From NCBI GenBank assembly GCA_023434535.1, contig JAEYSR010000303.1, forward strand, positions 1 through 16,263: a stretch of 16,263 nt of DNA. The letters are read 5' to 3'. A program made the position numbers and the translations under genes. Source of the stretch: Actinomycetes bacterium (GTDB lineage Bacteria > Actinomycetota > Acidimicrobiia > Acidimicrobiales > Microtrichaceae). How positions within the stretch are numbered: position 1 is the first letter of the stretch; every line of letters begins with the position of its first letter. The notes under the pieces were generated by a model. It searched no databases and was not told where the DNA came from. It saw only the letters and a program-made list of their open reading frames with translations. This document shows positions 5,733-14,967 of this stretch, one piece after another.

Positions 5733-7120
5733 CGGAGCCCCTGACGTCGGAGGGAGAGCGTCCTGGTCACGGTCCTCGCCACGCGGCCTCCCAACGGGTC
5801 GGCGCACAGCGCCTCCTCGGAGCGCCAGCGGTCGATCGCGGCGTCGAGGTCGACGACCGACGACGGGTCGTCGAGGATGGCAAGCGCCTCGTCGCCGAGT
5901 CCGACGCTGAGGCGCGCACGCCCGGTCAGCACGTCGCCGCGTGCTGTGGTCTCGTCGAGCACGTGGAGAGCCGGGAGGGCCCGGAGTCGCTCGACCTGGT
6001 CACGGATCGACGCGCCGCGGACCCAGTCGTCGAAGCCCAGCTTCTCGGCGTCGGTCAACATGCGCGCCGCTCGGAGCGCGTCGGCGCGCCGAGCCAGTCC
6101 CGAGATCGCCCCGTCGAGCCGGCTGCGCCCGGACAGGTCGTCCAGACCGGCGGTGAGCCGCGCCGCGCCGAGGACCCCCGACCCCGCCATCTCGACGACG
6201 CGGACCGCTCCGGCGTGGCCGAGGATGTCCTGGAGGTGCGCCCGGGCGTAACGATCGACCGGCACCTCCTCCTCGACGAACAGCGATTCGGCCAGCAGCA
6301 TCAGCTCCCGGTCGGTGGCGTCGAGACCGGCGACGGCTGCAGCGGTCGCCGCGTCGGACTCGCCGAACCGACCGCACGACACGCTCTCGGCCACGAGCGT
6401 CCACACCGGGATCACCTCGTGGACGTGACCTCGCAGCTGCGCCTCCAGCCGCTCGGCCAGGTCGGCCGCAGCAGCAGGGTCGCCACTGGCGACCAGGTCC
6501 GCCTTGCCCAGCACGCCGACCGCTGCGTCGGAGCGACCACCGGCGCCGGCACCGAAGGCCGCCAGATCGGCTGCCTCGTCGGACCGTCCGGTGTGGGTGA
6601 GGAGGTAGACCACGGCGTCGGCACGGGCGACCTCGTCGCGGCTCGCTGCGTCGAAGGCGAGGAACGCCTCGGAGCGTCCGCTCGCAGCCGAGCTCGACGA
6701 GACGCCCGGCGTGTCCACGAGCTCCACGTCGCGCAGCCTGCGGTTGGAGAGGAGGACCTCCAGGTGATCGACGGTCTGCACCGGCACCCCGAGGGAGGAA
6801 GGGATCCGGCCCTGGTCGTCGAAGGGGACGCGCACCTCCGAGCCGTCGTGACGGTGGACGACGACGCGCTCGTCCCGGCCGTAGCGGAAGCGGGCCACGA
6901 CCTGGGTGCACTCCCCCGCGTCGGTCGGCGCCACCCGACGGCCGACGAGGGCGTTCACCAGGGTGGACTTGCCGGCCGAGACGCGACCGGCGACGGCGAT
7001 GGTCGGTGGGTCGTCGGCCCGCGCCACGATGCGGTCCAGACGTCCACCCAGATCGTCGTCGACGGCCTGACGCAGCTGCGCCAGGCCGTCCGCGACCGTT
7101 CGGGAGGCGGTTCCGCTCAC
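5729..7120 (-). CDS. Dynamin-family GTPase without membrane segment (IniC-like)
   Basis: 463 aa. The GTG start at 7120 overlaps the C39 gene stop as GTGA, with AGGAA just upstream. Motifs: G1 GRVSAGKST (45-53), a likely G2 threonine in GECTQV (T72), G3 DTPG (136-139), and G4 as GKAD (205-208), in which the usual T/N before KxD is Gly. After the GTPase domain (to about 260) come helical regions with many Leu, Ala and Arg heptads but no transmembrane stretch. The short, anchorless form beside a longer anchored one mirrors mycobacterial IniC beside IniA. It probably works with the GTPase encoded at 3143-4999 at the inner membrane surface. Family confident; function inferred. Confidence 0.87.
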   Translation of the reverse strand: MSGTASRTVADGLAQLRQAVDDDLGGRLDRIVARADDPPTIAVAGRVSAGKSTLVNALVGRRVAPTDAGECTQVVARFRYGRDERVVVHRHDGSEVRVPFDDQGRIPSSLGVPVQTVDHLEVLLSNRRLRDVELVDTPGVSSSSAASGRSEAFLAFDAASRDEVARADAVVYLLTHTGRSDEAADLAAFGAGAGGRSDAAVGVLGKADLVASGDPAAAADLAERLEAQLRGHVHEVIPVWTLVAESVSCGRFGESDAATAAAVAGLDATDRELMLLAESLFVEEEVPVDRYARAHLQDILGHAGAVRVVEMAGSGVLGAARLTAGLDDLSGRSRLDGAISGLARRADALRAARMLTDAEKLGFDDWVRGASIRDQVERLRALPALHVLDETTARGDVLTGRARLSVGLGDEALAILDDPSSVVDLDAAIDRWRSEEALCADPLGGRVARTVTRTLSLRRQGLR

Positions 7121-8481
7121 TTGTTCCTGGAGGCGAGCGAGCCGAAGATCCGGGAGGCCGCAAGGGTCACCGGGACGAGGACCCAGCCGGCCGGGTTGGA
7201 GAACAGCCGCTCGACCACCCCGTCGTCGCCGGAGCCGGCCCGGTCGAGGTCGCCCATGACGTCGCCCGACTCGGCACCGATCTGGATCGGGCTCTGCTGC
7301 TGAGGCGACTCGGCGAAGGGATCGGCCGGGGCCGGCTCGGTCCCACCGCTCTCGCCGGTGTCGGCGTCGTCGATGCCCGGATCGGCGTACGGATCGGTCG
7401 CCGGGTCGGTCGAGCCTGTGCTGTCTGTGGGGTCGACGACATCGGACACCACGAGCGACCGGTCGTACACGGCCTCCCCGTTCGCGTCGGTCCCGGCCTC
7501 CACCGTCCAGGCCTCGTCGAGGGTGTCGAGGGGGACCTCCAGCTGGTGCCCGTCGGGCGTCCCCGAGTCGGACAGGATCGCCACACCCCGGTCGACGTCG
7601 ATCGCGACGATGCGCACGGCGTGGTCCGCCGCGTCGACGCCGTCGTCGGAGTCCGGCCAGTAGTCACCCGAGTCGACGGCCATCACGACCGAGCGACCCT
7701 CGGCCAGGTAGCCGGCGAGGTCGTCCCAGTCCTGGCCGTGCAGCGTGGTCGACGGGACGCCGAGCTCGGTGAGCACCTGCGAGACCGCGTCCACCTGCAT
7801 CCCGCCGTCGTCGAGCAGGCCCTGCGACGCGGCGTACACCGAGACGTCGATCTCGTTGGGCAGCTCCGCTCCGGTGAAGTCCTCGATGATCTGCGTGATG
7901 GCCGACGGGCCGCACGTGTAGGCGGTCGACTGCTCGAACCAGTAGTCGGCGTCGGACACGTCGCCGATGTAGCCGTCCCCGTCGGCGTCGAGCCCCGCCA
8001 TCCAGTCCCGGTACGACTCGGAGTCCGTCACCTCGTCGACGGAGGTGTACATCTCCGGGTCGGTCTGGATCGGCACCTGGGTGACGACGTCCTCGGGGTA
8101 CACGGAGCCGTCCGGGTACGCGTCGGTCGACGGATCGGACGTCACGTCCACCTCGACGGGCACGTCGGTGCCGGTGTAGGCCCCGAAGTCCGACAGGAAG
8201 TCCGTCAGGCCGTCACCCGACATCTCCAGCACTGAGCCGTCGGCCTCCACGAAGGCCGCCTCGACGACGTCGCCCTCCGCGTCGTAGACGAGCGAGACCG
8301 ACGAGCCGTCGTCGGCGACCTCGAGCACCGAGTAGGTGCCGGTCTCCACGTCCATCGTGATCGCGGTGTCGGCGACGCCGTCACCGGTGTCGTCGATCAG
8401 CATCGTCTCCCGGTACCCGTCGCCGTCGAAGTCCTCGATGCCGACGTCGTCGACCTGCGCGATCTGGTCCTCGAAGCTCAT
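7117..8481 (-). CDS. C39-like cysteine peptidase with Ca-loop repeats
   Basis: 454 aa. The ATG at 8481 (MSFEDQIAQ) is chosen for GAGGGG upstream; the frame is open further but without a ribosome site. Residues 17-42 hold two copies of the 13-residue Asp repeat (DFDGDGYRETMLI, DDTGDGVADTAIT). An EF-hand-like loop, DADGDGYIGD, is at 165-174. The peptidase domain follows, with Gln184, Cys190 in YTCGPSAITQ, His287 in DAADHAVRIVAI and Asp305 in AILSDSG, matching the papain-like C39 order Gln-Cys-His-Asp/Asn. A Pro/Asp linker contains DPFAESP. The C-terminus (about 431-448) is hydrophobic, a possible tail anchor or membrane-facing helix. No signal peptide, so the catalytic part is probably cytoplasmic. 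It is the first gene of the operon. The substrate is unknown; cleaving bacteriocin leaders is unlikely as no ABC transporter is fused or adjacent. Confidence 0.8.
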   Translation of the reverse strand: MSFEDQIAQVDDVGIEDFDGDGYRETMLIDDTGDGVADTAITMDVETGTYSVLEVADDGSSVSLVYDAEGDVVEAAFVEADGSVLEMSGDGLTDFLSDFGAYTGTDVPVEVDVTSDPSTDAYPDGSVYPEDVVTQVPIQTDPEMYTSVDEVTDSESYRDWMAGLDADGDGYIGDVSDADYWFEQSTAYTCGPSAITQIIEDFTGAELPNEIDVSVYAASQGLLDDGGMQVDAVSQVLTELGVPSTTLHGQDWDDLAGYLAEGRSVVMAVDSGDYWPDSDDGVDAADHAVRIVAIDVDRGVAILSDSGTPDGHQLEVPLDTLDEAWTVEAGTDANGEAVYDRSLVVSDVVDPTDSTGSTDPATDPYADPGIDDADTGESGGTEPAPADPFAESPQQQSPIQIGAESGDVMGDLDRAGSGDDGVVERLFSNPAGWVLVPVTLAASRIFGSLASRNK

Positions 8482-8531
8482 CGCCCCGTCCCCTCGTCCC
8501 TGACTGGCACCGCACGACCTGTGCAACTCGA

Positions 8532-8577
8532 ACGGTACGAGAGGGCCTCAGCGGCCGAATCCCCTGATCGTGCCAAG
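8532..8577 (-). promoter_or_regulatory. Candidate activated promoter of the C39/dynamin operon (shared module copy 2)
   Basis: Read on the minus strand: CTTGGCACGAT (8577-8567), GGGGA (8564-8560), GAGGCCC (8549-8543), TCGTAC (8540-8535). Blocks and spacing are identical to those at 745-787. TACCGT (8537-8532) fits TAnnnT and predicts RNA starting near 8525, about 44 nt before the ATG. No convincing -35 is present, which suits activator dependence. The rest of the 193-bp gap between nuoN and this operon holds only weak short hairpins; I see no clear nuo terminator. Confidence 0.55.
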
Positions 8578-8674
8578 CCCGCGTCCGGAGCTGACCCGTG
8601 ACGACGCACCCCTGGCGACGCCGCACGGCAACGACGCCCCGTCGGCTCTCGGAGGGAGAGTCAGAGGACGAGGA

Positions 8675-10222
8675 TCAGGGCACGTAGGCGACGAGCTGCG
8701 CCGTCGCGTCGCCGACCACGTCGGAGAGCGGGCCCGGGATGACGCCCAGGGCGATCACTCCGATGACCGCCAGGGCCAGCGCGATGCCGGCCGACGGCGG
8801 GATCCGGATGGCCGGGGCGTCGGCGTCGACCGGATCGGAGAAGTACATGCTCGCCACGATCCGCAGGTACATGAACGCCGAGATGACCGCGGTCAGCATG
8901 GCGATGACGCACAGCGCAGCCGCTCCCGCGAAGTCGCTCTGCAGCGCCGCCTCGATCACGTAGAACTTGGCCAGGAAGCCGACGGTGAGCGGCACGCCGG
9001 CCTGGCTCAGCAGCAGCACGGCGAAGATCAGCGCCAGGCCCGGACGGACCTTCGACAGGCCCTTGTAGTCGTCCAGGCTGTGGTGACCGTCGCCGGTCCG
9101 ACCGACCACCGTGGTCACCGCGAAGCTGCCGGCCGCCATGAAGGTGTAGGCGAACAGGTAGAAGAGCGTCGCCGAGTTGCCCTCGGGGCTCGCGGCCAGC
9201 ACGCCGAGCAGCAGGAAGCCGGCGTGGTTGATCGACGAGTACGCCAGCATGCGCTTGACATTGGTCTGGGAGATGGCGAACAGCGACCCGACCACCAGGG
9301 TCAGGACGGTGAGCGCGTAGAGCATGGGGCGCCACTCGTCGACCTGCGTCGGGCCGAGCGCCACCACGAACACCCGGATGAGAGCGGCGAACGCCGCGGC
9401 CTTGACCGCGGTGGCCATGAACGCCGTGACCGGCGACGGCGAGCCCTGGTACACGTCGGGGGTCCAGAAGTGGAACGGGACGGCGGCGATCTTGAAGCCG
9501 AACCCGACCAGCATGAAGGCGAGGCCTCCGAGCAGGAGCCCGTTGCTCGTGATCACGTTGGCCGACAGGTAGGACTGGATGTCGGCCAGGTTGGTCGAGC
9601 CGGTGGCGCCGTACGTCAGCGCGATGCCGTAGAGCAGGAACGCCGAGGAGAAGGCGCCGAGCACGAAGTACTTCATGCCGGCCTCCTGCGACGAGACCCG
9701 ACGGGAGTGCATCGCGGCCAGCACGTAGACCGCGACCGACATGATCTCGAGGCCGACGAACAGGACGATGAGGTCGTCCGCGGTGGCCATGGTGACGGCG
9801 CCGGATGCCGACAGCATCATGAGCACGTACCACTCGGGGCCCTCCAGTTCCTCCCGGGCGAGGTAGCCCTTCAGGAGCAGCGCACCGAAGACGACGGCCA
9901 GGCAGACGTTGGCGGTGATCGCCAGGGAGAAGCCGTCGAGTCCGACCGCCCCACCCATCGCGGTCTCCGGACCGGAGTCCATGACCTTCCGCCACAGAGG
10001 CACGACCGCCACCGCGGCACCGAGGGCGACGAGCACGGTCCAGGTGGCGTGGAACCAGCTCGGCAGCTTGCCCTTGAGCAGCGACACGACGGTGAGCAGC
10101 AGGATGCCGCCCAGCATCAGGACCAGGTTGGGGGCGATCGCTCCCCAGCGGATGTCGGGCGTGGCGATGGGCGTGTCGGCCGCGGCGAGCACCGGGGCGG
10201 CGAGCGAGGACAGGGTGCTCAT
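8675..10222 (-). CDS. nuoN: NADH-quinone oxidoreductase subunit N
   Basis: 515 aa, a polytopic antiporter-like membrane subunit of complex I that contributes one proton channel. Typical key residues are visible: Glu159 in FVGLEIMSVA and Lys244 in FGFKIAAVPFHFWTPDVYQG, followed by SPSPVTAFMATAVKAAAF, a strong family signature. Length is normal for NuoN. The ATG at 10222 overlaps the nuoM stop as ATGA, with GAGGAG nine bases upstream. It is the last gene of the nuo operon; the dynamin operon follows in the same direction after 193 bp. Confidence 0.97.
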   Translation of the reverse strand: MSTLSSLAAPVLAAADTPIATPDIRWGAIAPNLVLMLGGILLLTVVSLLKGKLPSWFHATWTVLVALGAAVAVVPLWRKVMDSGPETAMGGAVGLDGFSLAITANVCLAVVFGALLLKGYLAREELEGPEWYVLMMLSASGAVTMATADDLIVLFVGLEIMSVAVYVLAAMHSRRVSSQEAGMKYFVLGAFSSAFLLYGIALTYGATGSTNLADIQSYLSANVITSNGLLLGGLAFMLVGFGFKIAAVPFHFWTPDVYQGSPSPVTAFMATAVKAAAFAALIRVFVVALGPTQVDEWRPMLYALTVLTLVVGSLFAISQTNVKRMLAYSSINHAGFLLLGVLAASPEGNSATLFYLFAYTFMAAGSFAVTTVVGRTGDGHHSLDDYKGLSKVRPGLALIFAVLLLSQAGVPLTVGFLAKFYVIEAALQSDFAGAAALCVIAMLTAVISAFMYLRIVASMYFSDPVDADAPAIRIPPSAGIALALAVIGVIALGVIPGPLSDVVGDATAQLVAYVP

Positions 10223-11868
10223 GAACCGTGCTCCTCATCGGTCCCGGACCCGGAGCCCGAGCCGTGCTCCTCGTCGGCCGAACCCTCGTGGTCCGCCGTC
10301 GCCTCGACCTCGGCCTTGGTGACGTCGGCCTGGTTGGCCCGGGCGTCGTCGGAGCTCTCCTGCACATGGGCGACCAACGCCTTCACCGACGGCTCCATGG
10401 TCTCGATCATCGGGCCGGGGAACAGGCCCAGGAACACGATCAGCGCGAGCAGCGGGGCCATGACCAGGAACTCCGACAGCTTCATGTCGCGCATGGTGGC
10501 GTTGTCGCCCGTGGCCTTGCCGTGGAAGGTCCGCTGGTAGGCCCAGAGGAGGTAGATGGCGGCGAGGATCACGCCGGTGACGGCGACCACGCCCCACCAG
10601 CGAGCGCCCTTGAAGGCCCCGAGCAGGGACAGCAGCTCGCCCGGGAACCCGTTCAGACCAGGGAGGCCGACCGACGCGAGCATCACGACGGTGAAGACGC
10701 CGGCGAGCACCGGCGCCGCCTTCTGCATGCCGGAGAGCTCGGAGATCAACCGGGTGTGGCGACGCTCGTAGATCATGCCGACCAGGAGGAAGAGGGCTCC
10801 GGTCGTGATGCCGTGGTTGACCATGACCAGCAGACCGCCGGTGATGCCCTGGGTGGTCAGGGAGAAGGTGCCGAGGACGATGAAGCCGAGGTGGGCGATC
10901 GACGAGTACGCCACCAGGCGCTTCAGGTCCTTCTGCATGGTCGCCGCGATGGCGCCGTAGATGATGCCGACCACCCCGAGCGTGAGCATCACGGGTGCGG
11001 CCCAGGCCGCGGCGTCGGGCAGCAGGTAGAGCCCGAACCGGAGGTAGCCGTAGGTGCCCAGCTTGAGCATCACCGCGGCGAGGATCACCGAGCCGGCGGT
11101 CGGCGCCTGGGTGTGGGCGTCGGGCAACCACGTGTGCAACGGCACCAGCGGCACCTTCACGGCGAAGGCGATCGCGAAGGCCACGAAGATCCACCGGGCC
11201 GCGCTGGTCGACACCGCCTGGTCCGTCGCCAGGGTGACGAGGTCGAAGGTCAGCGGATCGCCGGTCTCGCGCTGGTGGAGCACCGCCAGCGTGATCATGC
11301 CGACGAGCATGAAGGCGGAGCCGAGCATCGTGTACAGGAAGAACTTGGTCGCGGCGTAGACCCGCTCCCCGTAACCCCACAGCCCGATGAGGAAGTACAT
11401 CGGGACGAGCACGATCTCGAAGAACACGAAGAACACGAGCAGGTCGAGTGCGCTGAACACGCCCATCGACCCGGCCATGAGCACGAGCATCCACGCGTAG
11501 TAGGGCTTCTCGTCCCCGTGGGGCTTCACGCCCAGGATCGCGATCGGGAAGATGACGCCGGTCAGCACCAGCAGGAAGAGGCTGATCCCGTCGACGCCGA
11601 AGTGCAGGCGCACCCCGAGGTCGGAGATCCACGCGTGGTCGATCGTGAACTGGAACGCCGCGGAGTCCCGATCGAACTGCGTGAGCATGTAGATCGACAG
11701 GGCGCCGGTCGCCACGCTCGTCAGGAGCGCCACGGGCCGGAAGAACTCCTGGCGGTTCCGGGGGATGATCCCGATCAGGGCCGCGCCCGCGAAAGGCAGC
11801 AGGATCATCACCGCGAGCAGCGGGAACGACGACGAGGATGCGGCCTCGTTGGCCAGCAGTGCGCCCAT
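10219..11868 (-). CDS. nuoM: NADH-quinone oxidoreductase subunit M
   Basis: 549 aa, an antiporter-like proton-channel subunit of the complex I membrane arm. Diagnostic residues are Glu151 in FFEIVLVPMYFLIGLWG and Lys238 in AVKVPLVPLHTWLPDAHTQA, followed by PTAGSVILAAVMLKLGTYGY. The last 45 or so residues are an added acidic Gly/Ser/His tail with two DEEHGS copies, beyond the usual core. The ATG at 11868 overlaps the stop of a 12-codon micro-ORF (TGATG) that bridges it to nuoL. A GAGGGAG ribosome site lies inside that micro-ORF, about 11 nt from the start. Confidence 0.97.
   Translation of the reverse strand: MGALLANEAASSSSFPLLAVMILLPFAGAALIGIIPRNRQEFFRPVALLTSVATGALSIYMLTQFDRDSAAFQFTIDHAWISDLGVRLHFGVDGISLFLLVLTGVIFPIAILGVKPHGDEKPYYAWMLVLMAGSMGVFSALDLLVFFVFFEIVLVPMYFLIGLWGYGERVYAATKFFLYTMLGSAFMLVGMITLAVLHQRETGDPLTFDLVTLATDQAVSTSAARWIFVAFAIAFAVKVPLVPLHTWLPDAHTQAPTAGSVILAAVMLKLGTYGYLRFGLYLLPDAAAWAAPVMLTLGVVGIIYGAIAATMQKDLKRLVAYSSIAHLGFIVLGTFSLTTQGITGGLLVMVNHGITTGALFLLVGMIYERRHTRLISELSGMQKAAPVLAGVFTVVMLASVGLPGLNGFPGELLSLLGAFKGARWWGVVAVTGVILAAIYLLWAYQRTFHGKATGDNATMRDMKLSEFLVMAPLLALIVFLGLFPGPMIETMEPSVKALVAHVQESSDDARANQADVTKAEVEATADHEGSADEEHGSGSGSGTDEEHGS
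10223..10277 (-). repeat. Imperfect direct repeat encoding DEEHGS twice
   Basis: The 19-bp segments at 10223-10241 and 10259-10277 differ at two positions and encode the duplicated DEEHGS in the NuoM acidic tail, separated by a Gly/Ser stretch. Confidence 0.7.
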
Positions 11869-11906
11869 CAGAACGTCAGCTCCCTCGTCACCGTCACGAC
11901 CGCCAT
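11868..11906 (-). other. 12-codon micro-ORF bridging nuoL and nuoM
   Basis: ATG at 11906 shares its A with the nuoL TGA (TGATG). The reading frame encodes MAVVTVTRELTF and its TGA at 11870-11868 again shares the A with the nuoM ATG. The micro-ORF thus fills the nuoL-nuoM gap exactly and could carry ribosomes across by termination-reinitiation. Whether a peptide of this size has a function is unknown; chance cannot be excluded. Confidence 0.4.
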
Positions 11907-13903
11907 CAGAACCCCATCCGCATGATCACGAACACGGTGAGCAGGACCGTGCCGACGGCGACGCCTGCGGCGTAGGTGCGCACCAGGCCGGACTGCACCG
12001 GCTTGATCGCCCGGGAGACCTTCTCGGTCCCCACGGCGATGCCGTTGACGGCCCCGTCCACGACCTTGCCGTCGAAGTCGGCCACGCCCTGGAAGGCGGC
12101 CTCGCCCGGTCCGCCGACCACGGCGGCGTAGGTGTCGTCGATGTACCAGGCGTGGGCCAGCACGGGCTGCTCGATCTTGGCGGTGTCACCCTTGTGCTGC
12201 TGGTACACCCGATAGGCGAAGAAGATGCCGACGACCGCACCGGTGATGGCCAGGATCGCGAGCGCCCAGAGCATCGCTGCGGCGGGCAGCTCGTGCTCGC
12301 CGACGACCACCGGGTGGATCCACTCCTTCAGGAAGTGCAGCTGGTGGGAGAACGGCAGGTTGAGCAGTCCGCCGATGAGGGCCAGTCCGGCCAGGACCAT
12401 GAGCGGCAGGGTCATGGTGATCGGCGACTCGTGCGGGGTGTGGTCGGGGGTCAGCTCGTGGTGGGCGTGGTCGTCGTGGGCGTCGTGATCGCTCGCGGCG
12501 TGAGCCGTGGCGACCGCCTCGTCGCCCTCGGGGATCTCGGGCTCGGCGTCGGCCTCGGTGGACGCGGTCCGCCAGTTCTCTGTGCCCCCGAAGAAGGTCA
12601 TGATCACGAGTCGCGTCATGTAGAAGGCGGTGAGGATGGCGGTCACGAAGCCGACGGCCCACAGCGCGGGGCCGTAGTGGTCCATGCCCCAGGCGCCGGC
12701 GAGGATCTCGTCCTTGGACCAGAACCCGGCGAACGGCGGGATGCCGCTGATGGCCAGCCAGCCGATCATGAACGTCACGAACGTGATCGGGATGTACTTG
12801 CGCAGGTTGCCGTAGCGGCGCATGTCCTGCTCGTGGGCCATCGCCAGGATGACCGAGCCCGCCCCCAGGAACAGCAGCGCCTTGAAGAAGGCGTGCGTGA
12901 TCATGTGGAAGATCGCGCCTGTGTAGTTGTACGAGCCGATCGCGATGAACATGAAGCCCAGCTGGCTGACCGTGGAGTAGGCCAGCACCTTCTTGATGTC
13001 GTTCTGGGCCACCGCAGCGCCCGCCGCGAGCAGCGCTGTGGCGGCGCCGACCCAGGCGATCACGTCGTTGCCCCAGCCGGCGTTCTCCAGAATGGGGCTG
13101 AGGCGCGTGAGCAGGAAGACGCCCGAGGTGACCATCGTGGCGGCGTGGATGAGCGCGGACACCGGCGTCGGGCCGGCCATGGCGTCGGGCAGCCACACGA
13201 ACAGCGGCAGCTGGGCCGACTTGCCGGTGGCGGCGAGGAAGAACAGCAGCGTCACCGCGGTGGCCGTGCCGCCGACGATGAGGCCGGCCGACCGGCCGAT
13301 CTCGACGTAGTCGATCGAGCCGACGGTGACCCACACCAGGAACATCCCGAGCATGAAGCCGAAGTCGCCGACGCGGTTGGTGACGAACGCCTTCTTGCCC
13401 GCCGAGGCGTTGGCCTCGTCGGTGAACCAGAAGGAGATGAGGAGGTAGGAGCAGGCGCCCACGCCCTCCCACCCGAGGAACGTCATCAGCAGGTTCTGGC
13501 CGAGCACCAGCAGGAGCATCGAGGCCACGAACAGGTTGAGGTAGGTGAAGAACCTCGGGTACGCCGGATCGCCCTTCATGTAGCCGATCGAGTACAGGTG
13601 GATCAGCGCACCGATGCCCGTGACGAACAGGCACATCGTGATCGACAGCGGGTCGAGCAGGAACCCGAAGTCCACGTGGAACGAGCCGGCCGGCATCCAC
13701 ACCCAGAGGGTCTGGACGAACTGGCGCTCCTCCTCGGGCTGGGACATGAGGTCGATCGCCACCACGACCGACACCAGGAACGACCCGGCGACGGCGAGGG
13801 TGCCGACGATGCCGGCGAGCGGGTCGCCGATCTTCTTCCCGAGCGCGAGGAGCAGGACGAACCCTGCGACCGGCAGCGCCGGGATGAGCCACACCAACTC
13901 CAC
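11906..13903 (-). CDS. nuoL: NADH-quinone oxidoreductase subunit L
   Basis: 665 aa, the distal antiporter-like subunit of complex I with the long lateral helix. Diagnostic features: Glu146 in TFLGWEGVGACSYLLISFW, Lys228 in AATGKSAQLPLFVWLPDAM, and His253 in GPTPVSALIHAATMVTSGVF. A His/Asp-rich insertion (about 460-493, including DHDAHDDHAHHE) lies between membrane helices. The GTG start at 13903 follows the nuoK stop by 3 bp, with GAGGGG just upstream. The C-terminal part (from about 580) carries the traverse helix and last membrane segment. Confidence 0.97.
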   Translation of the reverse strand: MELVWLIPALPVAGFVLLLALGKKIGDPLAGIVGTLAVAGSFLVSVVVAIDLMSQPEEERQFVQTLWVWMPAGSFHVDFGFLLDPLSITMCLFVTGIGALIHLYSIGYMKGDPAYPRFFTYLNLFVASMLLLVLGQNLLMTFLGWEGVGACSYLLISFWFTDEANASAGKKAFVTNRVGDFGFMLGMFLVWVTVGSIDYVEIGRSAGLIVGGTATAVTLLFFLAATGKSAQLPLFVWLPDAMAGPTPVSALIHAATMVTSGVFLLTRLSPILENAGWGNDVIAWVGAATALLAAGAAVAQNDIKKVLAYSTVSQLGFMFIAIGSYNYTGAIFHMITHAFFKALLFLGAGSVILAMAHEQDMRRYGNLRKYIPITFVTFMIGWLAISGIPPFAGFWSKDEILAGAWGMDHYGPALWAVGFVTAILTAFYMTRLVIMTFFGGTENWRTASTEADAEPEIPEGDEAVATAHAASDHDAHDDHAHHELTPDHTPHESPITMTLPLMVLAGLALIGGLLNLPFSHQLHFLKEWIHPVVVGEHELPAAAMLWALAILAITGAVVGIFFAYRVYQQHKGDTAKIEQPVLAHAWYIDDTYAAVVGGPGEAAFQGVADFDGKVVDGAVNGIAVGTEKVSRAIKPVQSGLVRTYAAGVAVGTVLLTVFVIMRMGF

Positions 13904-13906
13904 CGC

Positions 13907-14226
13907 TCAGCCCCTCATCAACGAGATGTCGTCTGCCGTCGCGCCCTGACGTCGGCGCATGATCGCCACGATGATCCCCAGCCCGACGACCACCTCGGCG
14001 GCGGCCACGACGAGCACGAAGAACACCACGGCCTGACCGCCCACGTCGTCGAGCGAGCGGGCGAAGGCCACGAAGCTGAGGTTCACGGCGTTGAGCATCA
14101 GCTCCACGCACATGAACATGACCAGCGGATTGCGGCGGACCATCAGACCCGTGGCCCCGATGGCGAACAGCAGGGCGGCGAGCACCAGGTACCAGGACTC
14201 GGTGAGGACCAGCTCGAGTGCGAGCA

Positions 14227-14227
<1 letters not shown>
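13907..14227 (-). CDS. nuoK: NADH-quinone oxidoreductase subunit K
   Basis: 106 aa, three transmembrane helices, a small proton-pathway subunit of complex I. The family signature is MFMCVELMLNAVNLSFVAF with buried Glu42, and a second conserved glutamate lies at Glu78 in AAAEVVVGL. Normal length. The ATG at 14227 overlaps the nuoJ stop as TGATG; AGAGGTG is the ribosome site. Confidence 0.97.

Positions 14228-14966
<739 letters not shown>

Positions 14967-14967
<1 letters not shown>

Noticed and set aside
8582..8674. Possible nuo operon terminator
   Set aside because: Only 4-5 bp stems such as GCCGTGCGGC were found and no T tract, too weak to call.
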